Origin: SZUA-442 sp963759175
GTDB taxonomy: Bacteria; Actinomycetota; Acidimicrobiia; Spongiisociales; UBA5794
Reading direction: 5' to 3'
NCBI GenBank assembly: GCA_963759175.1
Contig: CAVWXP010000005.1
Location: forward strand, 1-64,000
Length of the DNA: 64,000 nt
In this document: in pieces, positions 28,843-37,069 of the stretch
How the letters are laid out: each line of letters begins with the position of its first letter
How positions within the stretch are numbered: the first letter of the stretch is position 1
Made by a program: the position numbers and the translations under genes
Notes under the pieces: generated by a model
The model's database searches: none
What the model was told of the DNA's origin: nothing
The model's input: the letters and a program-made list of their open reading frames with translations, nothing else

Positions 28843-29070
28843 ATGTCGTTCATGAATGAGGCCAGCTGGGACAGGATCGCTCGAGTCGCATTGGGCGTCG
28901 TGATGCTCGTGTTGGGATGGGGAGGAATCGTCGACGGCACCCTCGGCACCGTCCTCAAGATCGTCGGCTTCGTGCCGTTGGTCACGGGAATCGCTGGGTG
29001 GTGCCCCATCTACGCAGTTCTGCGATTCCGCACGAACGACGCCGAGCGCGAGTCGGTGAAGGCCGCGTAG
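28843..29070 (+). CDS. DUF2892 inner-membrane protein
   Basis: A 75-residue protein with two helices (RIARVALGVVMLVLGWGG and TVLKIVGFVPLVTGIAGW) and the family motif GWCPIYAVL. The conserved cysteine of the CP motif is present. It abuts the following thioredoxin-like gene (TAG at 29070, GTG at 29071), which suggests co-translation. DUF2892 proteins are often linked to rhodanese or redox genes. Confidence 0.85.
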   Translation: MSFMNEASWDRIARVALGVVMLVLGWGGIVDGTLGTVLKIVGFVPLVTGIAGWCPIYAVLRFRTNDAERESVKAA

Positions 29071-29556
29071 GTGGCTTCCCCCCTCACCCGGTCCACGCAC
29101 GACAGCACGGAGCCCACACTCGTCGAGGTGTGGGCTCCGTGGTGCTCGGCATGCACGTCCCTCGAGGAAGACCTCCTCACCGTGGCAGCGAGCCGAGCGG
29201 ATCGTGTGCGATTGGAGCGGGTGAACGTCGCCTCCGACGGGGAACGCGCCGCTGAGCTCCGTGTGATGGCGACGCCGACGTTGATCGGGTACCACAACGG
29301 GATCGAGGTGTCCCGCACGACGGGACGCGTCTCGCGAACGGACCTGGAGGAGCTGTTCGATGCCCTCGCCGAGGGGCGACGGCCCGTGGCGCCCCGACGC
29401 AGGACCGAGTCGATCCTGGCAATCGGATCGGGTGCGGCCATGGCGATCGGAGGAGTCCTCATGGGGCCCTCCCCGGCACTGACGATGATCGGCATCGCCG
29501 TAGCCTCGGTGGGGATCCTGCAGGCGGCGTGGGGATGGAATGCCAATCGATCGTGA
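29071..29556 (+). CDS. Thioredoxin-domain protein with C-terminal membrane hairpin
   Basis: A 161-residue protein. The N-terminal thioredoxin fold has the active site WAPWCSACTSLEED (CSAC instead of CGPC) and the cis-proline in VMATPTLIGYHNG. The C-terminus (about 112-155) has two hydrophobic segments, so it is probably tethered with the thioredoxin domain on the cytoplasmic side. Its end overlaps the next gene, an ECF sigma factor. This points to a redox-linked regulatory unit. Confidence 0.8.
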   Translation: MASPLTRSTHDSTEPTLVEVWAPWCSACTSLEEDLLTVAASRADRVRLERVNVASDGERAAELRVMATPTLIGYHNGIEVSRTTGRVSRTDLEELFDALAEGRRPVAPRRRTESILAIGSGAAMAIGGVLMGPSPALTMIGIAVASVGILQAAWGWNANRS

Positions 29557-30292
29557 CCAGCTCGTCGACGAGGCGCCGGGGCTGTACCGATTCGCCCTGT
29601 CGCTGACCAGGCACGCCGAGATCGCCGCAGACGTCGTCCAGGACACCCTCATCAGGGCCCTCGAGCGTGAGGATCAGTTCATCGAGGGATCTGACCTGGG
29701 GCCGTGGCTCCGACGCATCGCCCACAACCTCGCGATCGACAGGGCACGCCGTGCGTCGCGGGAGCTCATCGTCGAGGAAGTCGAGGATCTGTGGCGCGAC
29801 GACGAGTACACCATCGATCCATCGGTCACCGTCGAGAGGAAGCTGGCCAGGGAGGATCTCGAGGATGCCCTCGCGCGCCTGCCGTTCATCTATCGCGAGA
29901 CCGTCGTCCTCCACGACGTCGATGGCTGGAAGGTCAGGGAGATCGCCGAGCTGCAGGAAGCGCACGTCCCTGCGGTGAAGCAGCGCCTCCGGCGCGGAAG
30001 AATGGCGTTGACAACGGCACTCGCCGCCGGAGCCGAACGCCGCAAGGTCCTGGAAGGAGTGCCCATGCGATGTTGGGATGCCCGCCAACACATATCCGAC
30101 TATCTCGATGGAATGCTCGACCACGGAACGAAGACGCTGGTCGAATCCCACCTCGAAGCCTGTCCGACCTGTCCTCCGCTCTATGCATCCCTCGTGGAGG
30201 CCCACGATCGGCTCGGCGCACTCCGTGACCCCGACACCGTTGTCCCACCCGAGGTGGACAAGAGGATCGCAGCGACGATTCGTCGCTCCTAG
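29540..30292 (+). CDS. ECF sigma factor fused to a zinc-finger anti-sigma-like domain
   Basis: A 250-residue protein. Residues about 10-75 form sigma region 2 (ADVVQDTLIRALE, LRRIAHNLAIDRAR) and residues 110-160 form region 4 (LPFIYRETVVLHDVDGWKVREIAEL). They are followed by a C-terminal zf-HC2-like domain: CWDARQHISDYLDG, then HLEACPTC (H-x3-C-x2-C). Free-standing zinc anti-sigma factors usually form a separate gene; here both parts share one frame, so the sigma factor may be self-inhibited in a redox- or zinc-dependent way. An internal ATG before CWDARQ (near 30064) could also allow separate expression. Confidence 0.82.
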   Translation: MPIDRDQLVDEAPGLYRFALSLTRHAEIAADVVQDTLIRALEREDQFIEGSDLGPWLRRIAHNLAIDRARRASRELIVEEVEDLWRDDEYTIDPSVTVERKLAREDLEDALARLPFIYRETVVLHDVDGWKVREIAELQEAHVPAVKQRLRRGRMALTTALAAGAERRKVLEGVPMRCWDARQHISDYLDGMLDHGTKTLVESHLEACPTCPPLYASLVEAHDRLGALRDPDTVVPPEVDKRIAATIRRS

Positions 30293-30975
30293 TCGAGCGC
30301 CCCGTCCACCGACGCCTCGCGTGTTGGGTCCTCGGTGGACTCCGCCCAGGTGTGCCGAGCCTCGTTTCCCGCGGCGATGCCCACGAGCAGGGCGGCGAGC
30401 GGATCCGCCCACCACATGCCCGCGACGGCATTCAGCGCGAGGCCGACCAGGGTCGCTGTCGAGAGGACACCGTCGAGGAAGGTCATCTTGGCCTCGGAAC
30501 GCAGCGGAGCCGAATCGAGCCGATCGGCGATGGACCGTTTGGCGAAGGCGAGACCGAACATGACGACGGCGGTGACGGCCAGATAGGCGATCCCCCACGG
30601 CGACTCACCGGCCACGCGGCCGGTGAGGAGATCTCGCAGGGCGAATGCCACCAGGGCGATCGACAGGGCTCCGAATGCGCCGGAGGTGAGCCGCAGGGCA
30701 TGCCGGGTCCGACGAGGATCGTCGTGCCCATGGCCGGGCACCATGTGCCACACCACCACCAGGGACGCGAACACCTCGATCACCGAGACGCTTCCGAAAC
30801 CGATGAGCGCGAGCGAACCCGCTGCGAGTCCCAGGCCGATGGTCAGGAACGCCTCGCCCACGTTCCAGGCGATCGTCGCGTACTCGAGGCGCAGGCCGCG
30901 GCGGTGAAGCATGAGGCGCTGTCGATCGGTGACGGTCACCAGCGAAAGGTAGGGCGACGGATCACCGTGCGCCAT
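30289..30975 (-). CDS. CDF-like / TMEM163-type cation transporter family protein
   Basis: A 228-residue membrane protein with about six helices. It resembles the transmembrane part of cation diffusion facilitators: RLEYATIAWNVGEAFLTIGL, VSVIEVFASLVVVWHM, and the late helix LDGVLSTATLVGLALNAVAG followed by WWADPLAAL. The cytoplasmic CDF domain is missing. ATG 30975 is chosen; 30912 is an alternative nearer to the first helix. Stops of this gene and the sigma gene overlap (ctag), convergent. Confidence 0.7.
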   Translation of the reverse strand: MAHGDPSPYLSLVTVTDRQRLMLHRRGLRLEYATIAWNVGEAFLTIGLGLAAGSLALIGFGSVSVIEVFASLVVVWHMVPGHGHDDPRRTRHALRLTSGAFGALSIALVAFALRDLLTGRVAGESPWGIAYLAVTAVVMFGLAFAKRSIADRLDSAPLRSEAKMTFLDGVLSTATLVGLALNAVAGMWWADPLAALLVGIAAGNEARHTWAESTEDPTREASVDGALD

Positions 30976-31069
30976 CCGTACCACGGTGATGCGCACCTTC
31001 GGGATCCGCCGCCGACCACTTGTCCAATGAACAGCCATCCGTGGGGGCGGCCCGGTACCGAACGCGAAA

Positions 31070-31098
31070 GTGGGAGGGCACGATCGATGCCCTCCCAC
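31070..31098 (-). terminator. Hairpin terminator after the acidic repeat gene
   Basis: GTGGGAGGGC (31070-31079) and GCCCTCCCAC (31089-31098) form a perfect 10-bp stem with a 9-nt loop. Read on the minus strand it is followed by TTTCGCG. It lies 25 bp beyond the stop of the acidic protein. Confidence 0.7.
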
Positions 31099-31123
31099 TT
31101 CATTCGCTCGAGCCTGCTTCGGC

Positions 31124-31768
31124 TCAGTCGTCCGAGTCGTCGTCGTCCGAGTCGTCGTCGTCCGAGTCGTCGTCGTCCGAGTCGTCGTCGTCCGAGTCGT
31201 CATCACCCGAGTCGTCATCGTCGACTTCGAACTCCACCTTCGAGGTGAGCGAGCCGTCCTCGATCTCCACTTCGATCTCGAGCTCCTGCGATCCGGACTC
31301 GAACTTCAACTCGATCTCGGTTGCCGAGGTCTCGAACTCGGACCGGGTCCAGTCTGCGGAGATGTCGATGCTCCTGAGCACGAGTGCGCCACTGCGAACC
31401 TCGACGGTTATCGAACCGGCCGGCGAGGCATCGATCGTGTACACGCCGTCGGCGAGGACCTCGTCGTCATCATCGGGCAACGTCGTCGACGTCGAATCGT
31501 CGATCGTCGTGGTCGTCGTGTCATCCAGGGTGGTCGAGGTCACGTCATCGTCGTCATCGGGCAACGTCGTCGACGTCGAGTCGTCCAGGGTGGTGGATGT
31601 CACGTCATCGTCGTCGCCATCGGACAGCGTCGTCGAGGTGGAATCGTCCATCGTGGTCGAGGTCACCTCGGTGGAGACATCGTCGCCGCCTGCGGCGGCG
31701 AGTGCGACCCCGACGCTGAGGGCCAGGACGAGGAGCAGGGTGCCGGGGAGGATGATGCGTTGGAGCAT
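31124..31768 (-). CDS. Secreted acidic low-complexity protein
   Basis: A 214-residue protein with a signal peptide (MLQRIILPGTLLLVLALSVG then ALAAAGG). A Thr/Ser/Asp-rich region follows with about four copies of a VTSTTLDDSTSTTLPDDDD-like unit. Next is a compact beta-rich segment (VYTIDASPAGSITVEVRSGA to about residue 180) and an extreme C-terminal tail of repeated DDDDS. The net charge is strongly negative; calcium binding or a surface role is possible. No family is recognised for the central domain. Confidence 0.7.
   Translation of the reverse strand: MLQRIILPGTLLLVLALSVGVALAAAGGDDVSTEVTSTTMDDSTSTTLSDGDDDDVTSTTLDDSTSTTLPDDDDDVTSTTLDDTTTTTIDDSTSTTLPDDDDEVLADGVYTIDASPAGSITVEVRSGALVLRSIDISADWTRSEFETSATEIELKFESGSQELEIEVEIEDGSLTSKVEFEVDDDDSGDDDSDDDDSDDDDSDDDDSDDDDSDD
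31127..31200 (+). repeat. 15-bp tandem repeat encoding DDDDS
   Basis: About five units of gtcgtcgtccgagtc (plus-strand reading) make the C-terminal tail of the acidic protein on the minus strand. Copies are identical, so the number may vary between strains or be misassembled. Confidence 0.85.
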
Positions 31769-31900
31769 GTCGGTTCTTCCTTTCGGATCGATGGCAGCAG
31801 TGTGCGCGACCCCGGGTTATGGCGTCCTCCGCCGTGGGCTAAAGCGCGGCAAAACCGGGACCATCGGCCTCAGGCCGATCGAGAGGCTGAACCGGGGGCG

Positions 31901-33601
31901 CTACGCGCCGGCCTCCTGCCTGGACTCGACGCCGTCACGGTCGTGGGCCATGTGCATGAAGTGGTCGACGGCGCCGACATCCTTGGTCACGAGGCTCGTA
32001 CCGATGGCTGCGAGGAACGCGGCTGGCACCCCGTAGAGCGCCGGATTCACGAGTACCGGCAGGAACAGGAACTCGTCGACTTCGAGGAACTTGAGCGCCG
32101 TGAACAGGAGCGACACGATGAGTCCGACGACGAACCCCGCGATCACCCCTTGCCTCGTGAAACGGGTCCACCACACGGTCAGGAGCAGCACGGGTGCGAA
32201 CGTGCTCGCAGCGATGCCGAAGGCCATGCCAACGAGCTGGGCGACGTTCTCCTCCTTGAGCCAGATCGCCATGAGGACCGCGACGATCGTCAGGACGATG
32301 CCGGCGATCCTGGCGACCATGACCCGCTGCTGATCGGACGACTCGGGTCGCAGCAGGACGGTGTAGCCGTCGTGTGCCACCGTCGTCGTCATCTGGATCA
32401 ACAGGCCGACCGCTGAACTGAGGATTGCGGCCATGGCTCCAGCCAGAACGACGCCCAGCAGGATGTCACCGCCCACCGAACCGCGGCCTCCGAGGAGGGC
32501 ACCGAGCTCGGCAACGGCAGTGTTGGTGGCCTTGCCGATCTCGCCCTGGGCGATGAGGTCCGTGATCAGGGGATACAGGAGCATCATCGCCGCAAGTCCG
32601 ACGAACAGGGTCATCGTGTAGAAGATGGCGAGGCTCACGATCGTGAACTCGGTCGACTTACGGGCCGCTGCGGCGTCCTTGACCGTGTAGAGCCGGATCA
32701 GCACGTGGGGCAAGCCGACCACGCCGAGGAACAGCCCGAGCACCAGGCTCAACTGGTTGAGCATGTCCGACACGTTGACGCCGGGGGTCATCGCCGTCGG
32801 TGCGTCAGGGAGCAACTCGGTCGTCGACTGTGCGGCTTCGAGGGACTCGTCACCGCTGCTGTCCACCGAATACCCGGTGAGGATCTCATCCGAGAGGCCT
32901 TCGTCCACCAGGACACGGGGCGGGACCACATGGTCGGCTTCGGTGAGGATGTTGAACGGATTCCAGCTGAAGTACATGGCCATCGACAACACCAGCAACA
33001 GCACCATCGCACCGAAGATGATGATGCCCTGGAACGCCTGGTTGTACGACGTCCCGCGCATGCCGCCGAGCACGACGATCACGGCGGTGAAGCCTCCGGC
33101 AATGCCGACCCACAAGACGTACGTGGCGTTCGAGCCGAGGGCTTCGATCGGGATGAGCAGGTTGAACAGGTGTCCGGCACCCACGAGCTGGGGAACCAGG
33201 TAGATCGTGCCGATGATGACGCCGGCGACGATCGTGAGGATTCGGATCTCGCGCCCCGCGAACCGCTCCTGGAGTGCATCGGCGACGGTGTACTTGCCGG
33301 AGCGTCGCAGCGGGCTGGCGAGGATGAGCACGACCACGACCCATGCCGCAAAGAAGCCGAGCGCCAGCCACCAGTTGTCGATGCCGAACAGGGCGATCGC
33401 GCCCGCCACACCGAGGAAGCTGGCAGCGCTTGCATAGTTGCTGAACATCGCAACGCCATTCAGCTTCCATGGGATCTGGCCGTCGGCGACGTAGAACTCG
33501 GCCGTGGTCTTGGTCCAGCGCCTGCTGTACCAGCCGATGCCGAAGAACGTGGCCATGCCAGCGATGAGGATGACGAGGGCAATCGTGTTGAGACCGTCCA
33601 T
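31901..33601 (-). CDS. Sodium:solute symporter, ActP-type monocarboxylate (acetate) permease
   Basis: A 566-residue, roughly 13-helix SSS-family transporter. Typical features are FYVADGQIPWKLNGVAMFSN, YASAASFLGVAGAIALFG (sodium-site region), GGMRGTSYNQAFQGIIIFG, GLPHVLIRLYTVKDAAAARK and SSAVGLLIQMTTTVAHDG. A long soluble insertion occurs at about residues 225-285 (TEADHVVPPRVLVDEGL...). DUF485-partnered SSS proteins usually import acetate or related acids with sodium. It lies 3 bp after the DUF485 gene, and a sodium-pump-type rhodopsin is encoded 3.5 kb away. Confidence 0.88.
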   Translation of the reverse strand: MDGLNTIALVILIAGMATFFGIGWYSRRWTKTTAEFYVADGQIPWKLNGVAMFSNYASAASFLGVAGAIALFGIDNWWLALGFFAAWVVVVLILASPLRRSGKYTVADALQERFAGREIRILTIVAGVIIGTIYLVPQLVGAGHLFNLLIPIEALGSNATYVLWVGIAGGFTAVIVVLGGMRGTSYNQAFQGIIIFGAMVLLLVLSMAMYFSWNPFNILTEADHVVPPRVLVDEGLSDEILTGYSVDSSGDESLEAAQSTTELLPDAPTAMTPGVNVSDMLNQLSLVLGLFLGVVGLPHVLIRLYTVKDAAAARKSTEFTIVSLAIFYTMTLFVGLAAMMLLYPLITDLIAQGEIGKATNTAVAELGALLGGRGSVGGDILLGVVLAGAMAAILSSAVGLLIQMTTTVAHDGYTVLLRPESSDQQRVMVARIAGIVLTIVAVLMAIWLKEENVAQLVGMAFGIAASTFAPVLLLTVWWTRFTRQGVIAGFVVGLIVSLLFTALKFLEVDEFLFLPVLVNPALYGVPAAFLAAIGTSLVTKDVGAVDHFMHMAHDRDGVESRQEAGA

Positions 33602-33604
33602 CGC

Positions 33605-33922
33605 CTAGACCTCGACCTTCGAGAGGAAGATGCGTGTGACGATCAAGCCGGAGATGATCACGGTGATGCCCAGGATGAATCCGAGGGGCAATCCGAGGAC
33701 GACCTCGGTGGCGGCCAGCTCAGCGAACTCTGCCGAGGTGAGGACAGCCACGGCGAAGTAGATGACCGCAAAGACACCGAGGAGTCCCCATGCCCACTTG
33801 GCTCGCGACGTGCTGAACGGGGACCAGTGCCTGCCGCCGGATGCCGCGGACTCCTTCGGGTCCACCCCCGGTTGGTCCTGTCGCTCGGACGGATTCGAAG
33901 TCGGGTCCACGCGCACCTCCAC
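33605..33922 (-). CDS. DUF485-type small membrane partner of the ActP symporter
   Basis: A 105-residue protein. A hydrophilic N-terminus (about 38 residues) precedes two helices: WGLLGVFAVIYFAVAVLTSA and LGLPLGFILGITVIISGLIV, then the basic end TRIFLSKVEV. YjcH-like DUF485 proteins are encoded immediately before acetate permeases, as here (3 bp gap). The start is a GTG at 33922; a GTG at 33910 is possible. Confidence 0.8.
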   Translation of the reverse strand: MEVRVDPTSNPSERQDQPGVDPKESAASGGRHWSPFSTSRAKWAWGLLGVFAVIYFAVAVLTSAEFAELAATEVVLGLPLGFILGITVIISGLIVTRIFLSKVEV

Positions 33923-34263
33923 CTACGAGGAGCACGGCTGGGACGACCCGATGGCAGGTCGCGGGACCCTCACTCCCCACCAAGATACACCCGGTGCCGC
34001 CGACTCGAAACCCCACGTACGACCGGGAGCCAGACGACGAGGGATGGGTGTTGGGTGCATCGGCGTGGGTTGGGGACGGCTCTTCGCACGCGATCAATGC
34101 TCCCGCAACCGGGTTGCCAACCGCCGAGTCCCTGTATGCCCCACTGGTGTTCGAGGTCCCTCGTAGGACCGAGCGTGGGCGTGCCCGTCCTCCGGCGGAT
34201 CCTGCAGCTGCTTGCCTGTGGTGAGAGTAGGTTCGGGAGTGGAAGCCACAGCGGAGGCGAGGG
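33923..34263. other. Intergenic region without a recognisable gene
   Basis: 341 bp between the DUF485 gene and the hypothetical gene at 34264. Open frames here have no recognisable protein features and overlap the divergent promoters expected for both neighbours. No clear repeat or RNA is visible. Confidence 0.5.
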
Positions 34264-34629
34264 ATGCCAGACGGTTCGAGGTATGGGGGACCGTCCGAGG
34301 CACTCGAGGCCTACCGATCGGTGATCGAGCGCAGCCAGAACCAAATCGAAGTGAAGGGTGCGAAGAACCCGTACACCTCCCGCAACGGGCACATGTTCAG
34401 CTTCCTGGACGCCACCGGGATCATGGGTATCCGTCTCTCCGCCGAAGCCACCGAGGAGTTCCGATCGACGTACGACAGCGGAGACGTGATCCAGTACGGC
34501 GCCACGATGCGTGGGTACTCCTCGGTGCCGGAGGACCTGTTGGCCGACACGGATTCGCTCGCCGTGTGGTTCGATCGGTCGTGGGAGTGGATCGGCACGC
34601 TTCCTCCGAAGCCCACGAAGAGGACCTAG
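34264..34629 (+). CDS. Conserved hypothetical protein, TfoX/YjbR-like
   Basis: A 121-residue soluble protein with the pattern KGAKNPYTSRNGHMFSFLD, GIMGIRLSAEATEEF, a conserved VIQYGATMRGYSSVPEDLL and the C-terminal LPPKPTKR. It resembles a widespread small-protein family related to TfoX N-domains or YjbR folds, recalled from memory. No catalytic residues stand out. ATG 34264 has gaggcgaggg upstream. Confidence 0.65.
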   Translation: MPDGSRYGGPSEALEAYRSVIERSQNQIEVKGAKNPYTSRNGHMFSFLDATGIMGIRLSAEATEEFRSTYDSGDVIQYGATMRGYSSVPEDLLADTDSLAVWFDRSWEWIGTLPPKPTKRT

Positions 34630-34751
34630 CGGCAACTCCCGTCCAACGGAATGCCCCGAAGGTGCCTTCGGTCCCCTCGCTGGTGAGTTCTGTCGATGCG
34701 ACGCTCGCCCATCCCCTCTATCGGGAGTGCGCCCATAGGCTCGACACCATC

Positions 34752-35577
34752 ATGGGTACCCGACTCATCATCGGCACGATCGTCGTTTCGGTGGTCGGCC
34801 TCGTGGGTCTGGTCCTTGCCGTTGCCGCACAGCGGCAGTTCCTCTACCTGCCATCGAGCCACGTTGCGGATGCACCGGGTGACCTGTCCTCGGAACCGTT
34901 CAGCTTCCGGACCGAGGACGGTCTGACGCTCGACGGCACATTCTTCCACGCCAATGCGGAGGCAATCGGCACGGTCGTCGTGTTCAACGGGAACGCCGGC
35001 AACCGAGGGGATCGCTACGCCATCGCTGCCGAGTTCAGCCGATGCCGGCTACAACACGGTCCTGTTCGACTACCGCGGGTACGGCGGGAACCCCGGTCGA
35101 CCGAGCGAGGCCGGACTCGTCGCAGACGGACTCGCCGTCGTGACCCACATCGGTGAACGCCCCGATGTCGACACCGAACGGATCGTCTACTTCGGCGAAT
35201 CGCTCGGGACGGGTGTGGCCGTGGCCGTCGCTGACATCATCCCTCCCGCGGTACTCGTCCTTCGATCCCCGTACACGTCCCTGCCGGATGCCGTCGTTGC
35301 CGCTGTGGGGTTCCCGCCGATTCGGTCACTCATCTGGGACGAGTTCCCGACACGCTCGACCATCGCCGACATGCCTGTGCCAGTCGTGGTCATCGCTGGG
35401 TCAGCCGACGCAACGATCCCCCTGTCCCAGTCGAGGGCTGTGTTCGAAGCTGCGGCCGGGGACAAGCTCATGGTCGTCATCGACGGTGCGGGCCACAATG
35501 ACAGGGCCATCAGCTCGGATGTGATCGACCGAGCCGATGTCCAGGAGTTCCTCGCTCGTGCGCTCGATCCCGGTTGA
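34752..35577 (+). CDS. Membrane-anchored alpha/beta hydrolase (one frameshift)
   Basis: An N-terminal signal anchor (LIIGTIVVSVVGLVGLVLAV) is followed by an alpha/beta-hydrolase domain of the BEM46/YtaA type. It shows FNGNAGNRGDRYAIA (oxyanion region), LFDYRGYGGNPGRPSE, the nucleophile elbow GESLGTG, the acid in AGSADATIP and the His in GAGHND. An indel near 35035-35040 separates AAEFSR from ADAGYNTVLFDYRG. Substrate unknown; probably a serine esterase or thioesterase facing outside. Confidence 0.8.
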
Positions 35578-35714
35578 GGGTCCGGCGGCAAGTCGATCAG
35601 CGCCGCGATCAAAGGCACCATCAGCGGCGTACCGACTGTGCACCCACGACCCAACCCGGGTCAAGCCGCGTCGCCGCCCGACCGATACCTCTACCGAGCG
35701 ATTCGGAGAGGGAC

Positions 35715-36228
35715 ATGCGACGCGATCGGACGCGACGAAGGGTCGGCACCACACTCCTCGTCTCGATCGCACTCCTCGTTGCAGCATGTTCGTCTGGCCC
35801 CGAGGACGCATTGCGAGCCGAGATGGAAGAGGCCGGGCTGTCCGCGACATCGATCGAGTGCTTCGTCGATGCCTTCGACGTGGGAAGCATGGCCGAGATC
35901 GATGCGCTCACCGAGGCCGAGAGCGAGGCGGCGGGAGAGTGCTTGGGACAGGTCTTCGAGGAGCTGTTCACCGACGCATTCGCCGAGGGGTTCGAGGAGC
36001 TCGCCGATGGCGACTGGGAAGTCTCCGAGGGCGACGTCGGTGACTTCCCGAGCCGTGACGACATGGAGGAGCTCGCCGAACAGTGCCGCAACGGCGACAA
36101 CGCCGCCTGCGACGACCTATGGCTCGTGTCGCCGATCGACAGCGCCGAGGAGGCGCTGCGCGGAGAGCTGCGGCGGACGATCCACCGAGCCTCGCATGGG
36201 ATCCTGCGAGTTCTGGCTCGACGATTGA
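35715..36228 (+). CDS. Acidic lipoprotein (frameshift near 3' end)
   Basis: The roughly 170-residue protein starts with an Arg-rich n-region and lipobox LLVAACSS. The mature part is acidic and helical, with Cys pairs in ATSIECFVDAF and AAGECLGQVF and later LAEQCRNGDNAACDDLWLVS, a pattern found in short actinobacterial lipoproteins. The frame runs on to 36365. However, the shorter alternative frame after an indel near 36165 gives a cysteine-containing end, CGGRSTEPRMGSCEFWLDD, that fits the family style better. Function unknown. Confidence 0.65.
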
Positions 36229-36472
36229 CGACCGATCGGACCGGAGAACCCGAGGTCGGGCGGCTGTCAGCCCTGTGCGAGTCACCAGATCAGCCTGTGA
36301 CGTGTCTGGCAGGATGGAGCTCGTGGCATACCGAATCCGTTGGCTCGAGTGCGGCCTCGCACTGAGCCAACGGAGCCGACGATGTCGACCTCCTGACCCG
36401 CGTCATTCGCCAATCCGCACACCCATTCCGATCCGAATTACCACTAAACGGCCCGGGAATGGAGCAATCGGC

Positions 36473-36953
36473 ATGGCCACTGCAATGAAGAGCTGGCTCG
36501 ATACTGCACAAGCGTCGGACTGGTCAGACTCGCCCTTCTTCACCGAGACCGTCGAGTTGCTGCGCTCGGTTCGTGATCACGACTTCGAATCGCTTGCCGA
36601 ACTCTGTGACGACGACTTCGGCATCGTCGACCTCGATCAAAGCGGTGGCAGCGTCATGGTCAGAACACGTACCGAGTGGGAGAACTGGTTCCGCCGACTC
36701 TTTGCTGAACTCACGGCCGTCGGCGCCTCAACGGACAGCGAGATCGTCGACTACCAAGCTCTCGCAACTGACGGACATGGGATTCAGCGTGGTCGAGTTC
36801 AGGCAAAGCCTCACCCTCGGCGACGCCACCGCGTTGTTCGACTGCGTGGCGACCATCGTCTGGAAGCGCACCGAAACGGGTTGGAAGGAAGCCCGCTGGC
36901 ATGTCTCGCTTCTCTCCACCGACATCCCCGATGGATTCCCGGTTGCCGCCTGA
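36473..36953 (+). CDS. SnoaL/NTF2-like protein (one frameshift)
   Basis: About 160 residues across two frames. The first part reads PFFTETVELLRSVRDHDFES, LAELCDDDFGIVDLD and ENWFRRLFAELTAVGA. After an indel near 36770 it continues MGFSVVEFRQSLTLGD, ATALFDCVATIVWKRTETGW and KEARWHVSLLS. The alternation of helices and a C-terminal beta-sheet ending in a His-containing strand (EARWHVSLL) is typical of the NTF2-like fold. No enzyme activity can be assigned. Confidence 0.6.
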
Positions 36954-37069
36954 CGGAGGAGTCAGCTATCCGTCTCCCAAAACTCCCGCGCTTCGTCACG
37001 ACGAGGCTCCCCCTCTTGAACTTGAACAACGAGCAGACGCTCGACCTTCACACTGAAAGGACGTGAATC

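Noticed and set aside
31070..32416. A 448-codon plus-strand frame over the acidic-protein gene
   Set aside because: It is the complement of the tandem repeats and symporter 3' end; no protein features.
32705..34324. A 539-codon plus-strand frame opposite the symporter
   Set aside because: Composition is Asp/Glu/Arg/His-rich without hydrophobic core, and it is antisense to a well-supported SSS transporter.
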